Position numbers and translations under genes: made by a program. Under the pieces are notes generated by a model. That model was not told the origin of the DNA. It did not search any database and saw only the letters and a program-made list of their open reading frames with translations. From Adiantum capillus-veneris (lineage: Eukaryota > Streptophyta > Polypodiopsida > Polypodiales > Pteridaceae), in assembly GCA_014529385.2 (NCBI GenBank), contig CM043947.1, positions 121,470,891 through 121,534,890 on the forward strand: 64,000 bases of DNA. Direction: 5' to 3'. Positions 41,899 through 52,156 of this stretch are shown piece after piece. The stretch's first letter is position 1; each line of letters begins with the position of its first letter.

Positions 41899-44532
41899 TG
41901 ATAGCCGTTTTTTGGCTATTCAAAATTATCATAGTGAGCTACCTCACCCTACAAAATTCACCCAAACACTATGGCTATCCCTACCGTTTCACTGTATATA
42001 GGCGTGTGTGAGTTAGGGGACTTTTTCCATATTTTCTTAAAAACCCTAAATTAGCTAGTCACTGGGCTAATTGAGTAAAAAAATAAAAAAAATAATACAT
42101 ATTATGGCCCATTTGTGTGTAATTATTTCATTATATATGTGGCCTAAATATAGGGATTTTTATAATTATTTTGATATTTATTTAAATATTTATACCTAGG
42201 TGTGTGTTTTATTAAATTTACCTTCTTTCATCCTCTTGCACCATAAGTATATTTTTTGCCAATATGTACATACTCTAACCTCATATTTTTCCTTTATACA
42301 AATCACTCCCACATTTTCACCCTCACCCTTGTGAAAACAAAAAATTGATTCCTACTCATTGGTCACGTTTATTATATTATTTACTTGCATACCTTTTCCT
42401 CTTTCACCCAAAATAATACAAAGAGGGACCATATCATATGATTCCAATATCTTTCCATGTCCATAATTCTTCCATATTTTTATTATTATTTTTACTCATT
42501 ATTCTAACACCATGTGCTCATTGAGCTAAAATCCATGAATAGTCCATACACTAGTCCCACCATGTATATATTTCTTTATTCACCAATAATCCTCCTCCAT
42601 GCATGGGTCAAGGGCAACTTGGATGCTTTGTATTATGATATGACAAACAAGGGGCTCACTCTTGGATGCATTGTACAAATTCAACAAAGGAGGGGGCCAC
42701 TAAAAGGCTTTGCATGCATAAAAACAGGCTTTTTGGTGAGAATTTTGGCACCCATCTCCACTCCAAATTTGGAGCAGTGGTCAAAAGAGAAAATGTAGCC
42801 CACGCTTTGAATAATCATCTCAAATGTTTTCATGATTTTTGGAGCTACCAACGGTGAGCTATGATTTTTTGAGTGGACCCCAGTCTGCCCACTTTTCTCA
42901 CAAGTAGCCCATAGTCTTCTCTCACCTCTTTCCACACTTCTACACACACACATTCCTCTCAATCCCTCACTCAAACCTACACCTTCAATGGTTTCTCTCA
43001 CCTTCTTCACCATTAACCTCCCCTCTTACTTCCATAGCTCTCATATGAGCTCTCCATGTACATACACCATCTCTATGCCTCTCTCTATTATCTCCAAAGT
43101 ACAGTTCCATCTTACTCCTTATATATATACATAAATTCAGCATGTGTACCATGCTTAACCTCTGCAAATCAAGAGATCTCATCAACGGAATTACCATTTT
43201 CATCACGATAATCAACCTTGGCGGCGGTGGCGTAAAGAAGGGAAGACGAAGAAGAAGATTGATAGTCATTTTGAGAACCTACACAAGTAAGTCCAAAACT
43301 TCTTCAAGCTTCACCATCACAAGGATTTTCTCACTTCATTCAACCATCCACCCCATTCTACCCATTGTAAATATTTCATTAACTTTCTAGTGATTACTAA
43401 CACTAACCACTAACATACTAACACAAAATAGTATTGACCTAACCATAAAAGACACCTCACCTCAAGACATGTACAAAGTAACTCTCTCTCTCTCTCTCCT
43501 TACTTAAAACTTTACTTTCACCTTATCTACCATCAATAATGCTCTCTTTTGAGCCCACATCCATGACTCAAGCAGACAAAGAAGGCCCGCAATGTTTTGA
43601 TATTCAAAAAAATCATAATCCTGATTTGTTAGCTTGTAAATTAGGATTTCCAATAATCTTAATGAGGGTTCTCCAACCTATAAATAGGCTCCTCTCCTTC
43701 TTGTAAAATAACCTCCAACATCTCACATAGCACCCCAACACTCTATGCGTGAGGAGAGACTTAGGTGTACCAACCACTTGTGAGCTTCACTCTTGGTGTG
43801 AGAGAAGCCTTCGAGCTACACATTGCAGGTGAGAGAGCGTGAGTTCCACAAATCTCAAAACCACTATTGTATATGCTCCTTCATCATCAATAAATTGAGG
43901 TTTGGTGCATCAAAGGCGTGATTCGACGATCAAATCTTCGTCCTTCCATTAGTGCAATACGGTTTGATGAATTCAAGGTGACTTGTGTATTTTGAGTTTC
44001 TATCGGTTGATCTTGATTTTAGAAAGTGTTTTAGTGTGTTTTTCATTGCCAATTTTGTTTCCATTGTAAGAGGGTATTGTTGTGAGAGGTCTCCCACACC
44101 CTAAGACAGTGTGTGTGTGTTTTGGTAATGTTTAGCAATGACTAAGCATAGAGTGATCTTTTATACAAGTTCTACGATAGCATCATAATGAACTATCTCC
44201 ATTTGCAAGTCACAAATAAGGTATTACGCAAGATCCTTTTCTCTCTCTCTCTTCCCTTTGCTCTAGCTCTCTCTGGTCCATTTTGTGTGTGTCTTGGTGT
44301 GAGGTTGCTTGTGTGTGTTGTGTGGTGCGTGCATCTTCTTGGTTGTACCAAAATCTCTCTTGCGTCCTAGTTCGCATACCATAACTAGGTGATGCCCCTA
44401 TCTTGTTTGGGTTTGGATGTGGATTTGTTGTTTTGTTGTGCTTGTGGTTGCCCCAGTCCCAATTGAGCAGCATGGGAGCCTTGAGGGGTGTTTAGAGGTC
44501 GCCTTTCTTGTTGCCCGCCTCGGACCGTCTCC
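41899..44532 (+). mobile_element. 3' LTR of element C, full length (2634 bp)
   Basis: TGATAGCCG to about 44532. It carries about 1060 bp (42976-44035) not present in the 5' LTR, including TATAAATAGG at about 43678 followed by an untranslated region, so the main promoter probably lies here. A CT microsatellite is at about 43480-43499. Confidence 0.85.
43678..43687 (+). promoter_or_regulatory. TATA box, present only in the 3' LTR of element C
   Basis: TATAAATAGG in an otherwise typical LTR promoter context; the matching region is missing from the 5' LTR. Confidence 0.55.
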
Positions 44533-44536
44533 CTAT

Positions 44537-44746
44537 GTATGCTGACACACATGATTATGCTAACAATTGTACTATATGTAGTGCCAAATGGCCGGTGGAT
44601 CACGCGACATTGTTTCAAGTAAACATTGCACCTGCATGGAGTCAATATATCATTGATTTCTTAACAACAAGGACATTTCTTGAAAACATAAGAAAAAGGC
44701 AGAAAAGGGCTATAGAGCTGGAGGCTCGCGACTTTAATTTAATTTA
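44537..44746 (+). pseudogene. Integrase zinc finger continuation of element B
   Basis: MYADTHDYANNCTIC completes the HHCC finger begun at 34119-34321. It is followed by APAWSQYIIDFLTTRTFLEN and ARDFNLI, which resembles the segment that normally precedes the finger (compare FQLIAGRLYHLG before the C insertion). The order suggests an internal rearrangement or partial duplication. No catalytic core follows. Confidence 0.6.
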
Positions 44747-44749
44747 ATT

Positions 44750-45229
44750 GTGCAATGGTTCTTGCATCTTCTTTTGTGTTGCCTTGGCTTCCGCCCATTT
44801 TGTGAGATAGTCCGATTGAGAGCTGTAGCTTTGATCTATGCTAAAAAGAGAAGACAAAAAGAGTTTTTTGACAAGCATGTGCGCACGAAAGAGTTCAAAA
44901 CAGTTGATTATGTACTTGTTTATACCTTAAAGCAACATGCCAAGAAACTTAAAAAGCGAAGGATGAGACCCTTTGTGATTAGTGACTTATCACAAAGTGG
45001 AGCTGGCAAACTTGCTACATTAGCAGGAGAATAAATGCCAAATTGGATTAGTGGTTGTCGATTAAAAAAATATCATTTACCACTAACACAGGATATGCTT
45101 CAACAAATCCATCAAGAAAAAGAACGGATGAAAGAGAAACAGAGGGTACGAGAAGAGGCCCAAGCATAAGCAAAAGAACGCATTGCAAAAAGACGACTTC
45201 TACGACAACAACAACAATGTGGATCACCG
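44750..45229 (+). pseudogene. Integrase C-terminal domain and basic linker of element B
   Basis: YAKKRRQKEFFDKHVRTKEF and DYVLVYTLKQHAKKLK form the integrase C-terminal domain, ending with CRLKKYH. A Gln/Lys/Arg/Glu-rich linker (QQIHQEKERMKEKQR) follows. Stops at 45032 and 45168 interrupt it, but the frame continues unshifted into the protease at 45230. The DDE core is missing upstream. Confidence 0.75.
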
Positions 45230-45625
45230 TTGCGAATAAATGCTATTCGACTAAAGAATTTTGGTGAAGACACAGTGGAGCCAATAATTGTAGTCAAAGT
45301 GGGTAGCAATCAAGTTGAATTGACGGCCTTGCTTGATTCTGGAGATCAAGAAAATCTGATCTCTTACAAATTATACAAACAGCTCAAGACCAAAGATCAA
45401 CTATATCCTACTCCACAAGTGCTAGAAAGTAGTACATCACATTCGCTAAAAACATTGGGCTGGACTATATTGCATGTACAAATACATCAATATATTTACC
45501 CACACAAGTTTTATGTGGTTGAGGATGAAAGCACACTACACCCCATGTTGTTGGGACAACCTTGGCAAAAAGAGTATAATGTGCAGATATCAAAATTCAG
45601 CATGCACAAGAACAACAGGTGGTAG
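45230..45625 (+). CDS. Second retropepsin-like domain, fused in frame after integrase (element B)
   Basis: IIVVKVGSNQVELTALLDSG gives the entering strand and the D-S-G active site (followed by D instead of A), then ENLISYKLYKQL, a flap region, HKFYVVED and MLLGQPWQKEY as the closing hydrophobic-LG-x-P-W box. All elements of the retropepsin half-fold can be traced. It is in the same frame as the integrase C-terminal domain, so in the ancestor it was translated as the polyprotein's C-terminal extension. Confidence 0.75.
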   Translation: MRINAIRLKNFGEDTVEPIIVVKVGSNQVELTALLDSGDQENLISYKLYKQLKTKDQLYPTPQVLESSTSHSLKTLGWTILHVQIHQYIYPHKFYVVEDESTLHPMLLGQPWQKEYNVQISKFSMHKNNRW

Positions 45626-45981
45626 CCTTTGCTCAACAACCCCGAAAGAACCAGATGGCAGCAACACGATCACTAGATAAAGAGCCAAAAGGATGGGTGC
45701 CACTAAAGAACAACACTATACCCATGGCAACCAAACTGGGAACTGCCAACCATGTTCACTCCAAACATAAAACAACAGAGACAGCAGTGCAAAGATCAAG
45801 GTTAGCTACACGTGAAAAAAAAGTATGGGTGTGGAAGGATAGAGGTGACATGGCATACAAACCACAATACAACCAAAGAAGACAACACGAGAACACATTT
45901 CAACCAACAAACAAGGGGATAAAAAAGATATGGATCCCAAAGAGAATGCTCAATAACAACTTAAATGCATTTGGATCCTGA
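45619..45981 (+). CDS. Element B ORF with W-[VI]-P-[KL] motifs
   Basis: 120 codons overlapping the protease end by 7 bp in another frame. Motifs: GWVPLKNN, VWVWKDRG and IWIPKRML. Basic, Gln/Asn/Thr-rich. Counterpart of 10709-11440 in the outer element, at the same relative position. Function unknown. Confidence 0.55.
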   Translation: MVAFAQQPRKNQMAATRSLDKEPKGWVPLKNNTIPMATKLGTANHVHSKHKTTETAVQRSRLATREKKVWVWKDRGDMAYKPQYNQRRQHENTFQPTNKGIKKIWIPKRMLNNNLNAFGS

Positions 45982-46525
45982 AACCAAAGCAATATGAACT
46001 CCCTTCAGTAGAAGCAACATCGGCATGCAGACACACACTACATATGAAACCGACAAAAAGATCTCTGTGGATGCAGATCAGCAGCACAACAATGAAAACC
46101 ACGAATGTGGCCATAAACCTCCAAAAACCTCCAAAACAAAGCTACAAATGGAAGGCAAAAGAGACAAAGACTATGGCCAATTCTGCCATGACAATTCTCT
46201 CCAAGGAGACAACCATGGCCATATCGACAGTAGTGGCAAACCAAGCGACTTTTGTAAGAAAGACGATCAAACAGAGAGCTGTAGAGTTAAAACTTTTACT
46301 TGCAAAGAAAATGCGCCAACCAAATCAACAACAAACAGGAAACCTTGACGTCGAATGCCAATAAGCATCTTGCTTATTTCCTCCTCTTGCACAACATTGA
46401 TTTTTTCATGCATTGACCCAGTATGCATCATATAGGGCCACATTACATGGTCAAGCATTAGCACAATTTTTAACCCATGCATGGCACATACATCAGGGCA
46501 ATACCTTTTCGTCCGGGAGGACTCC
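45982..46525 (+). pseudogene. Decayed 3' tail of element B
   Basis: Overlapping open stretches in two frames (46025-46348, 46044-46364) and a tail reading FRPGGLQLGGG in a third frame next to the polypurine tract. No family recognised; it is probably the degraded continuation of the W-P-K ORF. Confidence 0.35.
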
Positions 46526-46542
46526 AACTAGGAGGGGGGGAG
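46526..46542 (+). other. Polypurine tract of element B
   Basis: AACTAGGAGGGGGGGAG, identical to the 17 bases before the LTR of element D (53770-53786). No TG-starting LTR follows immediately; the next TG is at 46554. Confidence 0.7.
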
Positions 46543-48114
46543 GCATTCTCAAATGCGGACCCAATGGAAAAAAGAGCAAAAAAGGGGCATGTTTTTTGAC
46601 TATTTTTAGAGGGTTGTCGTTTGATTGCAAAATTTTCTAAACTAACCTAAGTACATATGCCCTTATACAACATGAATCTACAAGTATATGGGGCCAAACA
46701 CCAAATCAAGCCCCTAGGTGTGTGTATATAGGTAAAAATAGCCATTGTTCGGGCAAAATATTGGTAAAACGGACAAATCCGGCCATAAAAATTGCATGTG
46801 AGTGTAGATAGTGTTTTGCGGTGATGTTTTTGAGTTATTATGATTTTTGGAGATTTTCTGGGATTAATTTTCTATTTTCTTTTTAATTTTACTAATTATC
46901 TGCAGAAAAACTTCAAAAATACAAAAAGTAGGTGAACTACGGTCGTAATGAGAAACAAAAAATATGGGGATAATCAGTGACTATAGGAAAACCTATGGTA
47001 CAATGGGGGTGCAATTATGTGAATGGAGCGGAAAGCGTGTTTTGGCCAGATTCTGACCGAAACGTCAAATTTCTCGGGAACTGGGCAAATGGAGTCTAAA
47101 TCAAGAATTTTTCAAGCCTAAACCGCATTTCGCAAGAAGTTGGGAACAAATGTCAAATTTCATGGAAAGTGGTTCGGGGACCCCCATTATAAGATTTTTT
47201 CACTTCATTTAAAGCTCATTTCTACTATTGCCTTCTTGAGAGAGAGCTCTTGCCACCTAGAGCGAACTGGACTTCCAGCGGCTTCTACGACATGCACGAC
47301 CACCCGACAGGCTCCAGACATGAGAGGTAGGCTCACCACCTTGAGCTTTTCGCGTATGTTTGATGTTTTGTCACGAAAACTAGCGTAGGGTTCACACCGG
47401 AAACGGGCAGTAGAGACCTACAAGTAGAGGTGACCACCTAACGGCTAACCCAAAAGCAATAAGGATTTATCGATGGCTTACCCTAGCATAGGAGACCACT
47501 CTTGGATGCCCAAAGGCGGCGGAAAACCATTGGGAAAAACCCTAACTTATAGAGCCCTGCAAGAGCCCACCAAATGGTAAATCGGTGGAAAGACGCCCAA
47601 ATGCTACCAAAACTCATGGGTAGGAGCATCTTGACATGCTCTTCAAGGCTATATAGCCCACATGGCCATAAGGTGACTCGAAGAGGCACTAAGCTTCAGC
47701 TCTCACGGCCAAACCGCATGTCCGTTTGCCACCAAACTTCACGAGCGGCTTTCCTAAACTATCAACAACCAAGTCCTATGGTGGTAGACCACCACAAGTC
47801 ATCGATGACATGTAAACGCAACCACGGGCACTTCCAGAGCGAAAAATTGCCAAACGGAGCTCCGGTGAAGCCAAGGTAAAAAAAAACCATATGGCAAGGA
47901 TCCCCAAGGAACCTGGAAGCTATGGAAACTAACATCAAGAAATTTCATCGCCGAAAAGCACTCCAAGAGTCAGAAAACGGCTCAGAGGCTGTGAAAGCCA
48001 AACAGGGAGTTTCTATCTATCTATTTGACTTTTTTGTTGAAATAGGGCTTAAAAGGGACTCAGGGGGGACTCAGGGCAGGCACCAGTAGCACTTCTCATA
48101 TAAATTTCATCAGG

Positions 48115-48138
48115 AGACATCCTACGCGTAGGATGTCT
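48115..48138. repeat. Palindrome copy 1
   Basis: AGACATCCTACG followed by its exact reverse complement; with the flanking G and C the palindrome is 26 bp. The centre is ACGCGT. Confidence 0.97.
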
Positions 48139-48399
48139 CAAGGCCATATCTGGGAACCAAACTCAACATCTCATCTCACATACAGCTTCTGAATAGCTTG
48201 TACATGCTAGTCACCAAGTTTCATCACATTTGGACAAAAGTTGACCTCATACGCATCAGAAAATGGAAAGTCAGAGAATAGAGGCAATAATGGGTTCTAG
48301 ACCTACCAAAACTAGTCCAAATCACATGAAACTTGCACAATATACTCATGAGCACATTGCCAAGCTAACTGTGGGGTCAGACGTGAAAATTGATGAAAT

Positions 48400-48423
48400 A
48401 GACATCCTATGCGTAGGATGTCT
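48400..48423. repeat. Palindrome copy 2, one central change
   Basis: Same 24 bp as copy 1 except that the centre reads ATGCGT. Flanking T and A extend the symmetry. It lies 2 bp from the left arm of the foldback. Confidence 0.97.
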
Positions 48424-48425
48424 AA

Positions 48426-48877
48426 CATTAGGCAAAATTTGGACTCACAAAGGGGCCCTTTAAGGAGTTTGACTTTACCTCTCTCTACCAAAACGGGTGC
48501 ATGGATAAATTTTTGCAAATAAACTCTAAAGTTGGCGGAGGTTTGACAGTTAGAATGTCCTCTTCAAGCTCTATCTACTGATATATAGCACACCATGAGA
48601 TTCCTCATATTTTAGAAGATTCTTTTTTTGATTCACTTAGATTCCGATAGAGTTGTCACATCATAGGTGAATAAAAAAAAGAATCTTCTAAAATATGAGG
48701 AATCTCATGGCGTGCTATATATCAGTAGATGGAGCTTGAAGAGGACATTCTAACTGTCAAACCTCCACCAACTTTGGAGTTTATTTACAAAAATTTATCC
48801 ATGTGCCCGTTTTGGTAGAGAGAGGTAAAGTCAAACTCCTTAAAGGGCCCCTTTGTGAGTCCAAATTTTGCCTAATG
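48426..48877. repeat. 452 bp foldback: 211 bp inverted repeats, 30 bp loop
   Basis: Left arm 48426-48636 (from CATTAGGCAAAATTTGG) and right arm 48667-48877 (to TTTTGCCTAATG) are inverted copies of equal length with about 8 mismatches by eye. No transposase is encoded and no clear target duplication flanks it. Transcription would give a long near-perfect hairpin. Confidence 0.93.
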
Positions 48878-49195
48878 ATGACCTATTTGACCTCCAGTTG
48901 GTATTTTTGAGTTCCAGATGGCTTTATAACACCTTCACAAGCCCATGCATCAAATTTCAAGCCATTGTAGGGCTAAAGGCTAATTTGGTATTAATCCTCT
49001 CACTCCCTCTTGAATGGTTTTCATTCCCATTACCTTTGGCCCCCAAAATCTCCAAGATGCACTTTTTGAGCCTAAAAACACTACACATGCTCTGAACAAC
49101 ACCAATGCTTATCCAAATCAAAATCTAAGAGAAGGGCCATGCTCTACATGCTAAGGGCTACCCTCAGAACCAATTTCAAGTCATTTTGATAAAAT

Positions 49196-49219
49196 AGACA
49201 TCCTACGCGTAGGATGTCT
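49196..49219. repeat. Palindrome copy 3
   Basis: Exact copy of the 24 bp in copy 1. Confidence 0.97.
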
Positions 49220-49479
49220 CCAGTGTCATTTGGACCTTCTGTGCAAGAACTGACTTCATGGGAGCCATCAACATGGTATAAGAAGCCTATATATCAACTT
49301 TCAACTCATTTAAATATCATTTTCCACCTGTTGAGGACATCCTACCCAATTTGTGAGCCAAAAGTTTAAATCTACCAAAATTGCACTTTTTGATACCCAA
49401 ACCCAATTCCAATTACATAGCCATGTTGCACAGGTCAAGGGCCACAAGCCTGCCAAGTTTCACCAAAAACAAACAAGGT

Positions 49480-49503
49480 AGACATCCTACGCGTAGGATG
49501 TCT
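49480..49503. repeat. Palindrome copy 4
   Basis: Exact copy; flanking T and A extend it to 26 bp. About 165 bp upstream of the first ATG of element D. Confidence 0.97.
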
Positions 49504-49668
49504 ACATGATTATTTTTTAGCCAGAAAGCTACTGTGAGCACATGTAGAGTTTCCCTAGTTCCTTTTGAGTTTTATTTTCAATTTTCAAGTCATTTGGATA
49601 GCCAGAACTCAGTTTATCAGCTAATATGTAAAAAACCTAGCTTTGGACTACTGAGTCCAACAGGATCC

Positions 49669-50124
49669 ATGGCAGCCGCAAAATCACCTGCAAAGAAGAA
49701 GAGGATGACTATAAAGGACTACTTAGAAGAAGTGGAGTCTTTTGTGATCCCAGAGGGAACCCTTAAGCCCACAAGCACATGGATTCAAGATGATATGCTA
49801 GAGACGAATGCTCTGAGAATCTACCAAGGAGTATTCAAAGATCCTGAGGGAAATGCAGTGGAGCTACCCATGATACCACGAGAGCTCAATGAATTTTTCA
49901 GGAGCAAGATGGGGGATTACTTGGAGAAGCTGGATCTCCACAACTACTTTGAAGCTTTGCCTGCGGGGATTGATATTAAAAGAGTGTGGGAATTTGTCAC
50001 CACAATCAAAGAAGATGGAGTGGCCCGAGTCACCGATCTGCAAGGCAAGCCTGATACAATGATTGTCATCATAGAGAAGGTGGTGGTAGCGCACTTGACA
50101 TCTCAAACAAAGGAGACAATGTGA
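49669..50124 (+). CDS. Element D ORF a, unknown N-terminal protein
   Basis: ATG at 49669 in GGATCCATGG context (MAAAKSPAKKKRMTIKDY), 151 codons. Basic start, then PRELNEFFRSKMGDYLEKLDLHNYFEALP. No recognised domain. The next open frame (50121) overlaps its stop and reads like its continuation after a frameshift. It is the first product of an element without RT, so a gag-like structural role is the best guess. Confidence 0.5.
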   Translation: MAAAKSPAKKKRMTIKDYLEEVESFVIPEGTLKPTSTWIQDDMLETNALRIYQGVFKDPEGNAVELPMIPRELNEFFRSKMGDYLEKLDLHNYFEALPAGIDIKRVWEFVTTIKEDGVARVTDLQGKPDTMIVIIEKVVVAHLTSQTKETM

Positions 50125-50609
50125 CAAAGAGGTCAGATAAAGTCAAGGTTTACTCAGAAAAGAAGAATAACTACACATTTGAAGATATTGCAAACCCGAA
50201 GGTGGCTATCATGAGCCAACTATACAATCAATACTTCCACATGTCTACAAAGCGGCCACAGAAATACAGGATGCTACCTGGAGCCATTGCCACCACTTTC
50301 ACCTGGGAAATGCAAAACAGCAAACCAAAAGAGATAAATTATGCTACTTACATCCACGACAATCTTGTGAAGATGGGGAACAAAAATCCCACCTATATTG
50401 TACCTGGTGAGCTGATAACAAAATTTGTCTATAGAGCATTGCACGCCAAAGGAAACTGGCCTCTACCTCCCTCACAAAATGATTGGCTAAAGCTGAAAGA
50501 AGACAAAGAAGAAGAACCTCCCAAAGCACCCAGGGTAGCCACATGGTTGAAGTGCCAGTTAGAGACTGTACTAGAAGAGCCGCTAGAGTCAAAGAAGGGA
50601 AAGAAATAA
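50121..50609 (+). CDS. Element D ORF b, continuation of ORF a
   Basis: 162 open codons in the shifted frame. Contains NYTFEDIANPKVAIMSQLYNQYF and INYATYIHDNLVKMGNKNP followed by TYIVPGELITKFVYRAL. The pattern weakly recalls the plant 'putative transposon protein' domains attached to retroelements, but I cannot confirm this without a profile search. Confidence 0.5.
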   Translation: MTKRSDKVKVYSEKKNNYTFEDIANPKVAIMSQLYNQYFHMSTKRPQKYRMLPGAIATTFTWEMQNSKPKEINYATYIHDNLVKMGNKNPTYIVPGELITKFVYRALHAKGNWPLPPSQNDWLKLKEDKEEEPPKAPRVATWLKCQLETVLEEPLESKKGKK

Positions 50610-51024
50610 AATCTACAAGTGCCAATCAAGGAAACCAAGTCACAGAAAGCGGCGCGGCCAGAAAGACTGATGGAAAGTTTCAAAGACGAGAGAGCGCTCA
50701 AAGGGGATTTGAGCGAGTTGTGGAAGCCATCCCTTGAAGCCATGTCAGGATCATCTTGAAGGGTTCACCAGGATCGGTTCGAAGATTATATCAAAAACTT
50801 TGAGATCTTAGATGCTACGGCGGAGAATATCCCGAATATCCCATTTACAGAAGAAGAAGTGGACGAAGTGAGACGGCAGCTGCTAGAAGAGCAGGAAGGC
50901 CAAGAAAGAGAGAGAAAAACCAAGGCGAATTGGGATTTCAAGAAGAAGCCACCAACTCCACCATCAAGAAGAAGCCACCAACTCCACCGTCAAGCCGGGA
51001 ATCCAGCCCACCCCCATCACCACC
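50610..51024 (+). pseudogene. Element D, acidic and proline-rich segment, interrupted by a solo LTR
   Basis: Open pieces in shifted frames including YIKNFEILDATAENIPNIPF and TEEEVDEVRRQLLEEQE, then a Pro/Ser-rich run. A 26 bp tandem duplication at 50943-50994 shifts the frame. It continues beyond the solo LTR at 51837. Confidence 0.5.
50943..50994. repeat. 26 bp tandem duplication
   Basis: Two units beginning AAGAAGCCACC (50943-50968, 50969-50994) differing by one base; frame-shifting. Confidence 0.93.
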
Positions 51025-51831
51025 TGTTAAGTATGGAGCCTGATTTAACCTTGTAATTTTCTGTGGTAAAAGCGCACATTTGTAAGGCCCCCATTATGAG
51101 GAGAAGCCATTGTGCGTGAAGGAAAATCACTCACCGGAAACCAAAATTTTCACGGACAAGAATCAGTGGCAACTTTAAAGGCCTCGGGGGCAGAGGCCCC
51201 GAGACTTTTTTTCGCCGGAATATTCTTTTTCACCGGAATATTATGGCCGGACGGTGGCCGGAAAGTGGTCGGAAAACAACCGGTCGGTTGGCCGGTGGCT
51301 GGTAGTCAATGGCCGATGGCTGGTGGTCGGAAGTCAATGGCCGGTGGCCGGTGGTCGGAAGTCAATGGCGGGTGGCCAGTGGCCGAATTCAAAAGCGGAC
51401 TTGTCTTCTCAAGGGCGGCCACACATGGGCGGATTGGAGGGTCCGATTTGGACTTATTCGCACAAGGGCGGCTACACATGGCTGTCTCTCATAAGAGAGG
51501 GCAGCCCTTTTGGCCTATAAAAGGAGGCCATTTCTACACACATTTCATAGTGTGAAGTTGATGCAACAAGGTGAGTGTGAGGTGGTCAGAGTGAAGCAAG
51601 GCGGGAGCTCCATTAAGGGTATAATCCCTTTGTAAAGTACTTCTTGTTTTGAAGTACTAAAGCCATTGAGTGGCTGCTTTCCCGTAGACGTAGCCCACAT
51701 TGGGTGAACCACGTATATCGTGTGTACTCTCTCTCTCTCTCTCTACTCTATAATCTCATGTATATAAATCTGTCTCTCTCCATTATGTAATCTACTCAAT
51801 TATCTATTTAGCTACGTCTTATTTCCTAACA
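51025..51831 (+). mobile_element. Solo LTR inserted in element D (807 bp)
   Basis: Begins TGTTAAG and ends CCTAACA, giving TGTTA...TAACA termini. Flanked by a perfect 5 bp duplication CCACC (51020-51024 and 51832-51836). A TATA box TATAAAAGG is at about 51526. No internal region is present, as expected after recombination between the two LTRs of a full element. Confidence 0.9.
51295..51385. repeat. GGC-rich minisatellite within the solo LTR
   Basis: About three imperfect 24-28 bp units with the core AGTCAATGGCCGGTGGC. The Gly/Trp-rich ORFs over it are repeat artefacts. Confidence 0.75.
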
Positions 51832-51836
51832 CCACC

Positions 51837-52156
51837 TCCTCTTAGCCCTCCACAAACCCAACAAAAAGAGGAGCTAAACAGAATTGATGAACAAAAGGAT
51901 TCCAAGCAAGAGAAGAACAAGGAGTAAGAGCAAAAGGCAGAAGCTGAGACAGATGAGTAGCCAGATCCAGAAGAAAGAAACTTTAGAATATTCTTGATCT
52001 ACTAGCTGCTGAGTACTCTCGAGAAGAGGGAGCTATTGTAGCCTTTGAGTTGGCAAGCACAAGACCCAAGGAACATATGCAGAGCCTTCGGTTAGTAGAG
52101 TTGAAAGATATGGCCATAGATCAGTGGACGTATAGCCACCAACCAATGATTGGGAT
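51837..52156 (+). pseudogene. Element D coding remnant after the solo LTR
   Basis: Pro-rich then charged sequence (SPPQTQQKEELNRIDEQKD), with stops, followed by EEGAIVAFELASTRPKEHM and LRLVELKDMAIDQWTYSH. A frameshift near 52145 leads into the coiled coil. Confidence 0.45.

Larger units (their letters stand above)
34322..44532 (+). mobile_element. Tat-like Ty3/gypsy element C, whole, nested in element B
   Basis: LTR-gag-PR-RT-RNase H-aRNH-IN-LTR inserted in the integrase zinc finger of B. CTAT flanks both sides (34318-34321 and 44533-44536); with one mismatch the duplication is 5 bp. Removing C and one copy restores the finger reading frame. Confidence 0.9.
46543..49668. other. Non-coding region with palindromes and a foldback
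   Basis: About 3.1 kb with no supported gene. It may contain the 3' LTR of element B and the 5' LTR and leader of element D, but no LTR pair or primer site was found. The repeats in it are listed separately. Confidence 0.5.

Noticed and set aside
43742-43900. Possible tRNA or small RNA gene in the long element C LTR
   Set aside because: No cloverleaf or A/B box arrangement could be found by eye.
48115-49503. Palindromes as a CRISPR-like array
   Set aside because: Spacing is irregular (about 260-800 bp) and the context is plant retroelement DNA; CRISPR arrays are prokaryotic with uniform short spacers.
51112-51555. Gly/Trp-rich ORF of 147 codons
   Set aside because: It is a minisatellite inside a solo LTR with a clear target duplication; not a gene.
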